This document shows, piece by piece, positions 35,779-45,496 of a stretch of DNA of 64,000 nt; the stretch's first letter is position 1; each line of letters opens with the position of its first letter. The stretch is from Pedobacter duraquae. GTDB taxonomy: Bacteria; Bacteroidota; Bacteroidia; Sphingobacteriales; Sphingobacteriaceae. A model generated the notes under the pieces. The model was not told the origin of the DNA. It worked only from the letters and a program-made list of their open reading frames with translations, and ran no database searches. A program made the translations under genes and the position numbers. Where the stretch lies: assembly GCF_004362245.1 (NCBI RefSeq), contig NZ_SNWM01000001.1, positions 930,001 to 994,000 of the forward strand, in the 5' to 3' direction.

Positions 35779-36476
35779 GTAGTTATCAAGACCTAAAGGA
35801 GCAGGCTTATTTAGCCAATATGCAGCTGCCCAAGCTTAACCTTGTACTTTTCACTTTCGGGAATGTGAGTGCGGCAGATCAACAACGTGGTGTGTTTGCT
35901 ATCAAACCAAGTGGTGTACCCTACGAAGAGCTCTCTGTTGAAAAAATGGTAGTGGTAGACTTTGACGGAATAACAGTTGAAGGCGATTTACGGCCTTCAT
36001 CTGACACGAAGACCCATGCTGTCTTGTACAAGAACTGGCCAGAAATTGGCGGCATTGTACATACCCATTCCACTTATGCCACGGCCTGGGCCCAGGCGCA
36101 ACGCGCGATTCCAATTTTTGGGACAACACATGCCGACCATTTAACCGCAGACATCCCTTGTGCGCCGCCTATGGAAGATGAAATGATCAAAGGTGATTAT
36201 GAGTATCAAACCGGATTTCAGATCATCAATCATTTTAAAAACTTGGGGCTGAACCAGCGCGAAGTAGAAATGATCCTTGTAGGCAATCATGCGCCGTTTA
36301 CCTGGGGTAAAACAGCCGAAAAAGCGGTGTATAACAGCGCGGTACTGGAAGCAGTAGCGCAAATGGCATTGCTCACAGAACAGATCAATCCCGCGGCACC
36401 CAGACTACAAGCATCGCTGATCGAAAAGCATTATCAGCGTAAGCACGGAGCAGGTGCCTATTATGGTCAATCCTAA
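35775..36476 (+). CDS. araD: L-ribulose-5-phosphate 4-epimerase
   Basis: Class II aldolase-fold, zinc-dependent epimerase of 233 residues that makes D-xylulose 5-phosphate. Visible features: NLVLFTFGNVSAADQQRGVFAIKPSGVPYEEL, LRPSSDTKTHAVLYKNWPEIGGIVHTHSTYATAWAQA with zinc His ligands, and GNHAPFTWGKTAEKAVYNSAVLEAVA. The later FGTTHADHL segment completes the active site. It starts within the araB stop codon (ATGA), so the two are translationally coupled. Confidence 0.95.
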   Translation: MSSYQDLKEQAYLANMQLPKLNLVLFTFGNVSAADQQRGVFAIKPSGVPYEELSVEKMVVVDFDGITVEGDLRPSSDTKTHAVLYKNWPEIGGIVHTHSTYATAWAQAQRAIPIFGTTHADHLTADIPCAPPMEDEMIKGDYEYQTGFQIINHFKNLGLNQREVEMILVGNHAPFTWGKTAEKAVYNSAVLEAVAQMALLTEQINPAAPRLQASLIEKHYQRKHGAGAYYGQS

Positions 36477-36512
36477 AATTTAACCCACAAAATTAATTTT
36501 AATATCAAAATA

Positions 36513-38003
36513 ATGATCGATTTAAAAAAATTAGAGGTCTGGTTTATTACCGGCACACAAGACTTATACGGCGAAGAGACTTTAAAACAAGTAGCAGTAC
36601 ATGCTGAGCAAGTAGCGAAGGCATTACATGAACATGCCAAAATTTCTGTATCAATTGTGATGAAGCCTATTGTAAAAAATAGCGAAGAAATTTTCAAAAC
36701 CCTTCAAAGTGCAAATAGTGATGAGGCCTGTATCGGCGTTATGACCTGGATGCATACTTTTTCGCCTGCAAAGATGTGGATCAGAGGATTAACTGAGTTA
36801 CGCAAACCGCTGCTGCATTTACACACGCAGTTTAACAGGGATATCCCCTGGGCAACGATAGACATGGACTTTATGAACCTGAATCAAAGTGCGCATGGCG
36901 ACAGAGAGTTTGGCTTCATGATGTCGCGTATGCGCAAAGACAGGAAGGTTGTTGTTGGGCATTGGCAGGATGAGGAAGTTGTTGCTCAGATTGATACCTG
37001 GTGCAGGGCCGCTGCGGGATGGCACGATTGGCAGGGTGCAAAATTTGCGCGTTTTGGCGATAATATGCGTTATGTGGCAGTTACGGAGGGCGACAAAGTG
37101 GAGGCAGAAATGAAATTCGGTTTCTCTGTAAACACCTACGGTATCGGCGATTTGGTGGAGAAGATCAATTCTGTTAGTGATGAGGATATTAAGGTACTTC
37201 TAGCGGTTTATGAAGACACTTATGAACTGGCGGATGACCTGCGTGCTGACGGTGCCCGGAGCTCCTCTGTATATGAGGCGGCTAAGATTGAATTGGGCCT
37301 GAGAAAATTCCTTGAAGAAGGAAATTTCAAAGGTTTTACGGATACTTTTGAAGACTTACATGGTATGGTACAGCTACCCGGAATTGCTGCACAACGCCTC
37401 ATGGCGGATGGGTATGGCTTTGCCGGGGAAGGTGACTGGAAGACTACAGCCTTAGTGCGGGCTTGTAAAGTTATGGGGTCAGGGCTGGCTGGCGGAAATG
37501 CATTTATGGAAGATTATACCTACCATTTCGATCCCGCAAATGCGATGGTTTTAGGCTCGCACATGCTCGAGGTGGACGCTTCCCTTGCACAAGGAAAATC
37601 GCGACTGGAAGTTCACCCGCTTGGTATTGGTGGAAAAGCCGACCCTGCCCGCCTTGTTTTCGGTGTTGCTGGAGGCGACGCTTTAAATGCCTCAATTATC
37701 GATATGGGTAATCGCTTCAGACTGTTGGTTAATGAGGTCAAAGCGGTAGCACTGGAACAGGAAATGCCTAAATTGCCTGTCGCAAGGGTACTGTGGAAAC
37801 CACTTCCGGATATGAAAACTGCCTGCGCAGCATGGATTTACGCTGGTGGCGCACACCATACTGCCTACAGTCAAAATCTAACAACAGAACATCTGCTGGA
37901 TTTTGCCAACATCGCAGGAATTGAATATATAAATATTGGTCCTGACACAAAAATTAATCAATTTAGAAATGAATTAGCCTGGAACGAAGTGTTCTATAAA
38001 TAA
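36513..38003 (+). CDS. araA: L-arabinose isomerase
   Basis: Manganese-dependent isomerase of 496 residues that converts L-arabinose to L-ribulose. It begins [23 protein letters not shown], typical of AraA. Metal-binding and active-site stretches are [45 protein letters not shown] and the C-terminal [22 protein letters not shown]. It follows araD by 36 nt. Together with araB and araD it completes the isomerase route in one operon. Confidence 0.96.
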   Translation: MIDLKKLEVWFITGTQDLYGEETLKQVAVHAEQVAKALHEHAKISVSIVMKPIVKNSEEIFKTLQSANSDEACIGVMTWMHTFSPAKMWIRGLTELRKPLLHLHTQFNRDIPWATIDMDFMNLNQSAHGDREFGFMMSRMRKDRKVVVGHWQDEEVVAQIDTWCRAAAGWHDWQGAKFARFGDNMRYVAVTEGDKVEAEMKFGFSVNTYGIGDLVEKINSVSDEDIKVLLAVYEDTYELADDLRADGARSSSVYEAAKIELGLRKFLEEGNFKGFTDTFEDLHGMVQLPGIAAQRLMADGYGFAGEGDWKTTALVRACKVMGSGLAGGNAFMEDYTYHFDPANAMVLGSHMLEVDASLAQGKSRLEVHPLGIGGKADPARLVFGVAGGDALNASIIDMGNRFRLLVNEVKAVALEQEMPKLPVARVLWKPLPDMKTACAAWIYAGGAHHTAYSQNLTTEHLLDFANIAGIEYINIGPDTKINQFRNELAWNEVFYK

Positions 38004-38066
38004 AAGGTATCTAACATCGATCGTTAACGAATACCATCCTGCATGTACATTTTAACTAAATAACTC

Positions 38067-39218
38067 ATGAAAAAATACCACATACTCATTCCGAGTCTTG
38101 CATCTATATTGTTATCAGCAGCATTATACTCCTGTAATCCGAAGGCTAAAGAAAGTAACACCGAACAAGTGCAAGTTGATTCGGCCAGCTTTAATGCTAC
38201 TATAGACGGCAAAACAGTTAAACTTTATACGCTAAAAAACAGTACTGGAGTTACTGCTTCCATCACAAACTATGGCGGGCGAATTGTATCCTTATTAGTG
38301 CCTGATAAAAATAACGCGTTAACGGACATTGTGTTGGGTTATGCGAAAATAGGTTCCTATCAAAAAAAAGGTGAGCCATTTTTCGGTGCATTAATTGGCA
38401 GGTATGGAAACAGAATTGCTAAAGGAAAGTTTACTTTAGATGGTAAGGCGTATCAACTACAACTGAACGATGGTCAAAATAGCTTACACGGAGGAGATGA
38501 TGGTTTCTTTTCAAAAGTTTGGGATGCTAAACAAGTTGATCAAAAAACACTTCAATTAACGTATTCCTCAAAAGACGGTGAAGCCGGTTATCCTGGCAAA
38601 CTGGATGTAGCCGTAACATATACCCTTTTGGATGACAATGCGTTAAAAATTGAGTATAGCGCAAAGACTGATAAAACGACGATCGTAAATTTAACCAACC
38701 ATGCTTATTTCAATTTAAATGGTGCCGGAAGTCCTACAATCCTGGATCATGAATTGTCTATAGCTGCTGATTCTTTTACACCAGTAGATTCGACGTTAAT
38801 TCCAACCGGAAAATTGCAAGCGGTGGCTGGCGGTGTTTTTGACTTTACCAAGCCTACAGTTATTGGCAAGAACATCAATGCCGACGATCAGCAGCTTAAG
38901 CTCGGAAAAGGTTACGATCATAACTTTGTGTTAAACACCCACGATTCATCAAAACCCGTTGCAGTTGTAAAAAGTAAAGCTACTGGTATTGGACTGGAAG
39001 TATATACCACAGAGCCCGGCTTACAGTTCTATAGCGGCAACTTTTTAACAGGCAAAGATAAAGACGGAAAAGCAGGTAAATCATATCCCTACAGATCTGC
39101 ATTTTGCTTAGAAACACAGCATTTCCCTGATGCACCAAACCATACGAATTTTGGTTCAACAGTACTCAAACCAGGAATGACGTATCAGACTACGACTACC
39201 TATAAGTTCCTGAAATAG
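38067..39218 (+). CDS. galM: Aldose 1-epimerase (periplasmic lipoprotein)
   Basis: Interconverts alpha and beta sugar anomers; 383 residues. The leader ends ALYSCNPKAKE, a lipobox, so the enzyme is probably periplasmic and lipid-anchored. Catalytic His and Glu are in NLTNHAYFNLNG and CLETQHFPDAPNH. Other family stretches are ITNYGGRIVSLLVPDK and GNRIAKGKFTLDGKAYQL. It is the last gene of the arabinose operon and would supply the anomer used for import or isomerisation. Confidence 0.93.
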   Translation: MKKYHILIPSLASILLSAALYSCNPKAKESNTEQVQVDSASFNATIDGKTVKLYTLKNSTGVTASITNYGGRIVSLLVPDKNNALTDIVLGYAKIGSYQKKGEPFFGALIGRYGNRIAKGKFTLDGKAYQLQLNDGQNSLHGGDDGFFSKVWDAKQVDQKTLQLTYSSKDGEAGYPGKLDVAVTYTLLDDNALKIEYSAKTDKTTIVNLTNHAYFNLNGAGSPTILDHELSIAADSFTPVDSTLIPTGKLQAVAGGVFDFTKPTVIGKNINADDQQLKLGKGYDHNFVLNTHDSSKPVAVVKSKATGIGLEVYTTEPGLQFYSGNFLTGKDKDGKAGKSYPYRSAFCLETQHFPDAPNHTNFGSTVLKPGMTYQTTTTYKFLK

Positions 39219-39265
39219 CTGAATAATCAGTTTACAGGCTTAGCATTTGTAATAAATTCCGCTCG

Positions 39266-39297
39266 ACGCCATTGTTATTTGATAGCAATGGCGTTTT
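39266..39297. terminator. Terminator of the arabinose operon
   Basis: Perfect 9-bp stem ACGCCATTG (39266-39274) and CAATGGCGT (39286-39294) followed by TTT. It sits between the epimerase gene and the convergent regulator gene. Confidence 0.8.
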
Positions 39298-39317
39298 ACT
39301 TTGTTATCTACTGATAG

Positions 39318-40010
39318 TTAAGAATTAGAGATCAAACTCAAAAAAGACTTGAACTGTGCGTTATGTTTTGCTTTATCCAGGCTATAGTAAAATGCACCTC
39401 TTCTGGAGCCCGACTTATCTTTCTCGGAATGCTTGATCAGCATACCGCTGGCATTGATCTTACGCACAAAATTACGGTTATCTATAGGGAGGTCATAAAC
39501 CTGCTCATATAAATTCTGGAGCTGCGGTATGGTAAATTTTTCGGGCAACAATTCAAATAGAATAGGATTGAGTGCTGCCTGATGCCTAATCTTATCCATT
39601 GCCGCAGAAACCATGGTATCGTGGTCAAAAATCAGTTGGGGAACCTCTTTAACTTTAAACCATTCGGCATGGTACTGGTCGTTGATTTGCCTGCTATATT
39701 TATTGATGTCTATGAGTGCTAAGTAGGCAATGGAGATTGTCCGTTCCACGGGATCACGATCCGGGCTGCCATAAGCATGAAACTGCTCCAGGTAAACATC
39801 ATGCAAACCGGTTAATTCCAGCAGGATACGCTGAGCAGCTCCATCTAAGTCTTCGTTTTTTCCAATAAATCCACCCATGAGGCTCCACTGATCCTTAATT
39901 GGTTCAATGGCCCGTTTGATCAACAGGAGTTTGAGGCTTTCGCCATCATATCCAAAAATTATGCAGTCGACTGCTACAAGGACAGGGTTTTGATTTTGAT
40001 AATGCGGCAT
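39318..40010 (-). CDS. araR: AraR-type transcriptional regulator (Nudix-derived, NrtR family)
   Basis: A 230-residue regulator. The N-terminal two thirds is a Nudix fold (VLVAVDCIIFGYDGESLKLLLIKRA) and the C-terminal third a winged helix (FTIPQLQNLYEQVYDLPIDNRNFVRKINASGMLI). The Nudix box reads GGFIGKNEDLDGAAQRILLELTGL: the RE pair is RI and the EE pair is EL, so catalytic acidic residues are lost. This fits the Bacteroides arabinose regulator AraR, which binds L-arabinose. It lies convergent to the arabinose operon. The gene starts immediately after the HAD gene stop. Confidence 0.87.
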   Translation of the reverse strand: MPHYQNQNPVLVAVDCIIFGYDGESLKLLLIKRAIEPIKDQWSLMGGFIGKNEDLDGAAQRILLELTGLHDVYLEQFHAYGSPDRDPVERTISIAYLALIDINKYSRQINDQYHAEWFKVKEVPQLIFDHDTMVSAAMDKIRHQAALNPILFELLPEKFTIPQLQNLYEQVYDLPIDNRNFVRKINASGMLIKHSEKDKSGSRRGAFYYSLDKAKHNAQFKSFLSLISNS

Positions 40011-40700
40011 CTAAAACAGTTCTTTTAGTATGGGATCATTATAATCTTTAATAAAACCCAGAATATTTGGATAAGCTGAAAATTCATGAACATCGTGGGT
40101 AGTGGTAAGGACAATACATTTCATGCCCGCATTCAATGCCGACTCCACTCCTTTAGGTGCATCTTCAAAGACTATGCATGCTGAAGGCGACAAACCTAGT
40201 TTTTCGGCACATTTCAAAAAAGTTTCCGGATCAGGCTTACTGGCAACAACGTCGTCTGCGCTTACGATGGCATTAAAGTAGTGTCGGATGTGTAGGCCGT
40301 CGAGTACAAAATCAATATTGAAATTTATAGCCGCCGAACCTATCGCCATTCCTATTTCTTTTTGTTTTGCTTGTGCTAAAAATTTGTCCAGACCAGCGAT
40401 CAACGCCAATTCAGGGCGGTAAGCTTCCTGGTATCTTTTTTCCTTGTCCAGTGATAAGTCGTCCATTTCTGCTCTGGTGAATCTTTCTTTCCCGAAAACG
40501 CGCTCCAGGACTTCCTGATTTTTACCGTACATTTCCTGCTTAACAGCTTCGTATGACAGTTCTTTATTCAAATCAACATTGATAATGGCGTGCCAGGCAC
40601 GGGTATGATACTCCATATCATTTATCATCGTGCCGTTTAAGTCGAAAATAAATCCGGTGGGTGCAAAATTCAACATATTCATAGGCACTAAATTATCCAT
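40011..40700 (-). CDS. HAD-superfamily phosphatase/phosphoglucomutase-like protein
   Basis: About 229 residues from ATG 40700; a TTG further out is unlikely. Motif I reads FIFDLNGTMINDMEYH, with nucleophile D20 but Asn (N22) where most relatives have the acid/base Asp. Motif II is IGSAAINFN, the motif III Lys is in ASKPDPETFL, and motif IV is IVFEDAPKGVESALNAGM. The cap domain type resembles beta-phosphoglucomutase-like enzymes. It precedes araR directly (stop and start adjacent), so both are co-transcribed. Substrate is unknown; a sugar-phosphate role is inference. Confidence 0.82.
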   Translation of the reverse strand: MDNLVPMNMLNFAPTGFIFDLNGTMINDMEYHTRAWHAIINVDLNKELSYEAVKQEMYGKNQEVLERVFGKERFTRAEMDDLSLDKEKRYQEAYRPELALIAGLDKFLAQAKQKEIGMAIGSAAINFNIDFVLDGLHIRHYFNAIVSADDVVASKPDPETFLKCAEKLGLSPSACIVFEDAPKGVESALNAGMKCIVLTTTHDVHEFSAYPNILGFIKDYNDPILKELF

Positions 40701-40749
40701 TTTTTTTATGCCTGAGCTATTTAAGGCTAAATAAACCAACTATTTTAAC

Positions 40750-40782
40750 AAAAAAGGGAAAGAAGCTTGCACTTCTTTCCCT
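40750..40782 (-). terminator. Terminator of the second SusC/SusD operon
   Basis: Perfect 11-bp inverted repeat AGGGAAAGAAG (40755-40765) and CTTCTTTCCCT (40772-40782), with an A-run at 40750-40755 giving a U-tract on the minus strand. It separates SusD from the HAD/araR unit. Confidence 0.88.
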
Positions 40783-40805
40783 GAGCGTTTGTTGTACTTA
40801 AACGG

Positions 40806-42356
40806 TTACTTATCCCAAAAAATACGCGTATCCATATTATCCGTTCCACCGATATCTGCAACCGCAGCCTTATAATTACTTAGGTTTGCTGAGAGCTCGA
40901 GTGTGGGATACACGTAACGTCTGACAAATCCTCCAGTGATACTTTGGCCGGCGATTGGATTTGGCGTAAGTGCTGGGAAGCCACTTCTTCTAAAATTGGC
41001 CCAGGCTTCTGCCCCATTGCCCCAGGATGCCACCCAGTACTGGGTATTGATGAGGTTTAGCGCATTTGCGGTATTATAGGCGTTTACAGGGTTATTGATA
41101 AATGCATTCTGGGTAGCTAAAGGAATAACCGCCGCTGCATTATAGGTTGTCCATTGATCCATTGCTCCTCTGATGCCATTTGCATAATACACGTCCGGCG
41201 TGCTTCCTGTTGGGAGCCAGCCTCTAAATGCGGCTTCTGCTAACAGCAACTGGGTTTGTGCATAGGTAACAAAAAACTGTGGAGCAGTTAAACTACCAAA
41301 TATGCTGTAGTTTATTTGTGAGTAATTGAAACCAGAGCCGTTTGCCCCACGAAAACCTGGTGCTGTGGAAAGCGTGGCACTGTTATAACCTATGGGCATA
41401 CCAAACTGATTGGCCGATGTGGTGTCGGGTACAGTTGTTGGAGCGGTAGCTGGATTTGCATATTTTCCGGCGATAAACTTCAGTCGCGGATCACCACTGT
41501 TCTTTAGCTGATTTACAAAGGGAGCGGCAAGGTAATAGGTATTGGAGATCACACTGATGGCTTGGCTTACCGGGTTAACATAGTTCGTGGTGTATTTAAC
41601 GTAGCAGTTATCGGCATTCGATGTCATCACGCCACCAGCAAAAGCAGCCTGGACAATTGTTTGTGCCTTAGCCACATCAAACTTGCTGTACCGCATACCT
41701 AAGCGCAGGAGTAGTGAGTATCCCAGTTTTTTCCATTGCGCTATATTCCCTGCGTAAAATAGATCGGCAGTTACAATATCCTTGCTTGCATCCAGCGCAG
41801 CTGTGGCCGAGGTAACCTCATTAATCAGATCAGTATAGATAGCCTGTTGATTGTCATACTTAGGTGTCTGGATGTTATTTAAGTAAGCCTGACCAGCCTC
41901 GCTGTAGGGAACATTGCCATAAGTATCTACCAGTAGCATGAACTGGTATGCTTTCCATATCCGGGATTGATTGTACAAATTTGTTCTTGCCGTGTTTCCT
42001 TTCAGTTGTGCTAAGATCTGTACAAGCAGTTTCACTGGTCCGGCAGAGCTTGTTGCGCCTGTATTGGTGCCTGTGTACTCGGCATTCCAGGTCTGTGCCG
42101 TATAAGTTTGGTTAACCTGGTTAAAGTTAAAAGCCGCCGTAACTCCCGTAAAGGGATTAACAAACTGCTGTACCACTGTTGGCTCGGTTTCCATCGTTGG
42201 AGAGTAGGTACTAAATTCGGCATTGGTAAACAAAAATGCAGGATCAAGCGATGTCGGGTTATTTGGATCGACATTCAGGGTGTCGAACCCTTTCTTGCAG
42301 CCACTTGCGAAAGTGAAGAATACTGCAGATATGATAATGATAACTTTAGTTTTCAT
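40806..42356 (-). CDS. SusD/RagB-like outer-membrane lipoprotein (SusD-like_2 type)
   Basis: A 516-residue surface lipoprotein; the lipobox is in FFTFASGCKKGFDTLNVDPNNPTSLDP, a start typical of the second SusD family. Further features are WKAYQFMLLVDTYGNVPYSEAGQ, SLLLRLGMRYSKFD and the C-terminal GAEAWANFRRSGFPALTPN with VRRYVYPTLE. It follows SusC by 11 nt. This subfamily is often linked to non-classical substrates; arabinose/arabinan oligosaccharides are suggested only by position. Confidence 0.92.
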   Translation of the reverse strand: MKTKVIIIISAVFFTFASGCKKGFDTLNVDPNNPTSLDPAFLFTNAEFSTYSPTMETEPTVVQQFVNPFTGVTAAFNFNQVNQTYTAQTWNAEYTGTNTGATSSAGPVKLLVQILAQLKGNTARTNLYNQSRIWKAYQFMLLVDTYGNVPYSEAGQAYLNNIQTPKYDNQQAIYTDLINEVTSATAALDASKDIVTADLFYAGNIAQWKKLGYSLLLRLGMRYSKFDVAKAQTIVQAAFAGGVMTSNADNCYVKYTTNYVNPVSQAISVISNTYYLAAPFVNQLKNSGDPRLKFIAGKYANPATAPTTVPDTTSANQFGMPIGYNSATLSTAPGFRGANGSGFNYSQINYSIFGSLTAPQFFVTYAQTQLLLAEAAFRGWLPTGSTPDVYYANGIRGAMDQWTTYNAAAVIPLATQNAFINNPVNAYNTANALNLINTQYWVASWGNGAEAWANFRRSGFPALTPNPIAGQSITGGFVRRYVYPTLELSANLSNYKAAVADIGGTDNMDTRIFWDK

Positions 42357-42367
42357 ATGCTGTATAG

Positions 42368-45300
42368 TTAGAATTTGATATTGAGGTTGAATCCATAAGT
42401 ACGGGTTGTAGGCAGTGCGGCTTGTTCATAACCAGTGAGGTTGTCGCCGCTCGAAGCAATTGCCTCAGGATCAATATTTGGTGTATATTTCTTGATGATC
42501 AGGACGTTGTGACATACTGCGGAAAGCATCAGACTTTTAATATATTTTTTGTTGATGAACCTGGAAAGGTCGTACCCGAGGGATAGATTTCGCAGTTTCA
42601 CAAAGCTGGAGCTGTAAACAAATGGATCGAGGATATTTGTTGAGCGGTAGTTTGCATAAAAATCTTCCGCATTTACGGCAGTGGTATTAGGCAGTCCATC
42701 GGTGGTATTTACACCTGGATAAACCACGCCGCCAACCCGGCCAGGAAGAGACTCTTTAGAAAGTCCTTCTCTCAACAAGTTCAGGTTTGTACTAGAGAGC
42801 ACCTTGCCTCCAGCTTTGTAGTCGATATGCGTAACAAAGGTAAAACCCTTAAACATCAATGTATTTACCCAGCCTCCGGTAGCTGTAGGGAGTCCGCTAC
42901 CAAAATTAACCGGCAGGGTGCTTGCGACCGGCTTTCCACCCGATAACAATATATTTCCTGCCGCATCTCTTTTATAGGTTGCGCCCTGGATCTGGTTAAG
43001 CGGCAGGCCTACCACGTCAACGATGGTTCCAAAAAACTCCGGGCTACCTACTACGAGTTGCGTTTGATTATTGGCCAGTGACAAGACCTTTGATGAATTA
43101 AACGCACTGTTGAACGCTGTTCTCCATACGAAGTTTTCGCGCTCAATAGGAACAAGTTCCAGATTGAGTTCCAGTCCTTTATTATCAAGTCCGCCAAGGT
43201 TTACTAAGGTGGTGGCGTATCCACTGGCAGCTGAGAGGCCTATTGGTACTGCCTGATTGGTGGTTTTCTTATCGTAGGCCGCTACGTCAAGATTAACACG
43301 GTTGTTAAACATGTGCAGTTCCAGACCAATCTCCTTCTCATTCACGCCGAAAGGCTTGATCTGGGGGTTTGGCGACGCGGTGTTATTGATATTTCCGAGT
43401 GGTAATCCATTAAATGCATTCTGACCGAGCGTAAATGTGAGGGCATTGTATGGGGCTACTCCCTGGGCACTTCCTGTCTCGGCTATGGCAAATCTTATTT
43501 TCCCGAACTTCAACCATTTTGCATCTGGTAGCAGTTCAGAAAAAACAAAACTCGTTGTAGCAGAGGGATAGAAGTAATGGTTAATATCCGGGGCCAGAAC
43601 TGAGTACCAGTCATTACGTCCTGTAACGTTTAAGTATAGTAAACTTTTATAAGAGAACTCTGTGGTGCCATAAAGGGAATTAACCGTTTGTCTGGATAAG
43701 TTGTATGTAGAATTTACTGTAGCGCCATTACCTATGGTATATAGATCCCTGATGTAAAAATTTGTTGCGGTTTCATTAAACGTTGACGTTGCCAGCGGAA
43801 AGTTATTACCACCAACTGTAGCACTAAACCCGAAGTCCCCAAATTTATGGTCGGCTCCCAACAGGAAATCGAAGTTGTTCTGGCGGGTTCTGGATGTATT
43901 GATTCCATACGAACCGTTAAACAAGTTATTTGGAGCAGCACTAACACTTAAAGCGCCTGTAGGCGTGTTAGACTCATAAGTACTCTGCAGGAGATCTGTA
44001 CTGGCACGGGCCTGAAGGTATAGCCAGTCAAAAAACTGGTAGCGCAAAGTTGCAGTTCCTAATAAATGATCTTTTGTTTGCCTTTGGAACTGTTTAGCCA
44101 TTACCCAATACGGATTGGTCACTGTAGAGAAGCGCGAAGTTGGCGTTTCATTACCCCGGGCATCAATAGCGGCTGCCTCCAGTACGTCAAAAGGAATAGA
44201 ATTGGCAAGCCTGTACATTGCTGTTGGTATAGATCCCGCCTGTACCCCTACTATAGGCGGATTTTTATTAAACTCATAGGCATAATTAATGTTGAACTGC
44301 GCGGTAAATTTATCCGTCAACTTATAGTTTACGCCAACGTTGAATATCTTTTTATTGAAGTGATTGTTCGGTACGATACCTGCGGCGTCATGGTTGGAAA
44401 CCGACACCCTGAAACTGCCTTTATCATTTCCGCCAGACATGGCAACGGTATTGCTCCATGACGGAGCAACTCTGAAAAACGCGCTGATCCTATTTTTTAC
44501 AGGTGCATATGGACGTTGAACGCCATCAAACTGAAAAGTAGGCACATCATCGAAAGGGACACCAAAACTCCAGGCACCAGAACTTTGCGCTGTACCTTGA
44601 GAGGATGGCCGGATGTTGTTTTCACCCTGCCCATATTCATATTGGAAATCTGTGAAGTCCAATGCCTGGTTGAGGGTAAAATTTGAATTGAACTCGATTC
44701 CTATTCCAGTGTTTTTGGCACCAGTTTTCGTCGTTATGATGATAGCGCCATTAACTGCACGTGATCCGTAAAGCGCAGCCGCTGTAGATCCTTTTAGCAC
44801 CGTCATTGATTCAATATCATCCTGATTGATGGCTTGTAAATTATCGCCCTGATCCAATGTTTGCGTGTAACCATTGCTACTGCTTGCACCTTGCGACATT
44901 GGCAGGCCATCAATAACAATTAAAGGAGAGTTATCGGCAGTAAAAGAAGATTGGCCCCTAAGCCGGATCTTAGTACTGCCTCCAGGACCTGCTGAAGGAG
45001 GAGATACATCCAGACCGGCAACTTTGCCCTCAAGGGAAGCTGCTAAATTGGTAGTGCGGTTTGTTTGAAGCGATTGAACATCTGCTTTCTGAGCAGAATA
45101 ACCCAGGCTTCGCGCTTCCCGTTTAATACCCAATGCCGTTACGATGACTTCGTTTAACGCATTTTCGGCGGTGGCCAATGTAGCGTTTATTGTGGTCTGG
45201 CTGCCTACTTTAATTTCAACAGGATTGTATCCAACAAAGGTAAAGACGAGCACTGCGTTGGCGTTCGAGACGTTTAATCTATACTCGCCAGCACTGTTGG

Positions 45301-45496
45301 TTTTTGTTACGGTACGGGTGCCCTTTTCAGTAACGGTAACACCGTTCAGGCCGGTTCCTTTTTCATCTTTTACTTTACCTGTAATTACCGTGGACTGCAA
45401 TTTTGTTGCTGCAGTGGCACTGCGTGCGAATTGCAAAAGCATGACTACCGTTAAAACAGTACACACAGACAATAGTTTGAGTGAGTTTTTTTTCAT
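42368..45496 (-). CDS. SusC/RagA-family TonB-dependent transporter
   Basis: A 1042-residue outer-membrane importer. The leader ends ARSATAATKLQ; a carboxypeptidase-regulatory-like domain (VITGKVKDEKGTGLNGVTVTEKGTR) precedes NEVIVTALGIKREARSLGYSAQ, the plug (LEGKVAGLDVSPPSAGPGGSTKIRLRG, SPLIVIDGLP, STAAALYGSRAVNGAIIITTK) and the barrel ending TYGFNLNIKF. The ALGIKREARSLGYS type is characteristic of SusC proteins paired with SusD-like_2. Substrate cannot be read, but it lies between arabinose and pentonate genes. Confidence 0.95.
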   Translation of the reverse strand: MKKNSLKLLSVCTVLTVVMLLQFARSATAATKLQSTVITGKVKDEKGTGLNGVTVTEKGTRTVTKTNSAGEYRLNVSNANAVLVFTFVGYNPVEIKVGSQTTINATLATAENALNEVIVTALGIKREARSLGYSAQKADVQSLQTNRTTNLAASLEGKVAGLDVSPPSAGPGGSTKIRLRGQSSFTADNSPLIVIDGLPMSQGASSSNGYTQTLDQGDNLQAINQDDIESMTVLKGSTAAALYGSRAVNGAIIITTKTGAKNTGIGIEFNSNFTLNQALDFTDFQYEYGQGENNIRPSSQGTAQSSGAWSFGVPFDDVPTFQFDGVQRPYAPVKNRISAFFRVAPSWSNTVAMSGGNDKGSFRVSVSNHDAAGIVPNNHFNKKIFNVGVNYKLTDKFTAQFNINYAYEFNKNPPIVGVQAGSIPTAMYRLANSIPFDVLEAAAIDARGNETPTSRFSTVTNPYWVMAKQFQRQTKDHLLGTATLRYQFFDWLYLQARASTDLLQSTYESNTPTGALSVSAAPNNLFNGSYGINTSRTRQNNFDFLLGADHKFGDFGFSATVGGNNFPLATSTFNETATNFYIRDLYTIGNGATVNSTYNLSRQTVNSLYGTTEFSYKSLLYLNVTGRNDWYSVLAPDINHYFYPSATTSFVFSELLPDAKWLKFGKIRFAIAETGSAQGVAPYNALTFTLGQNAFNGLPLGNINNTASPNPQIKPFGVNEKEIGLELHMFNNRVNLDVAAYDKKTTNQAVPIGLSAASGYATTLVNLGGLDNKGLELNLELVPIERENFVWRTAFNSAFNSSKVLSLANNQTQLVVGSPEFFGTIVDVVGLPLNQIQGATYKRDAAGNILLSGGKPVASTLPVNFGSGLPTATGGWVNTLMFKGFTFVTHIDYKAGGKVLSSTNLNLLREGLSKESLPGRVGGVVYPGVNTTDGLPNTTAVNAEDFYANYRSTNILDPFVYSSSFVKLRNLSLGYDLSRFINKKYIKSLMLSAVCHNVLIIKKYTPNIDPEAIASSGDNLTGYEQAALPTTRTYGFNLNIKF

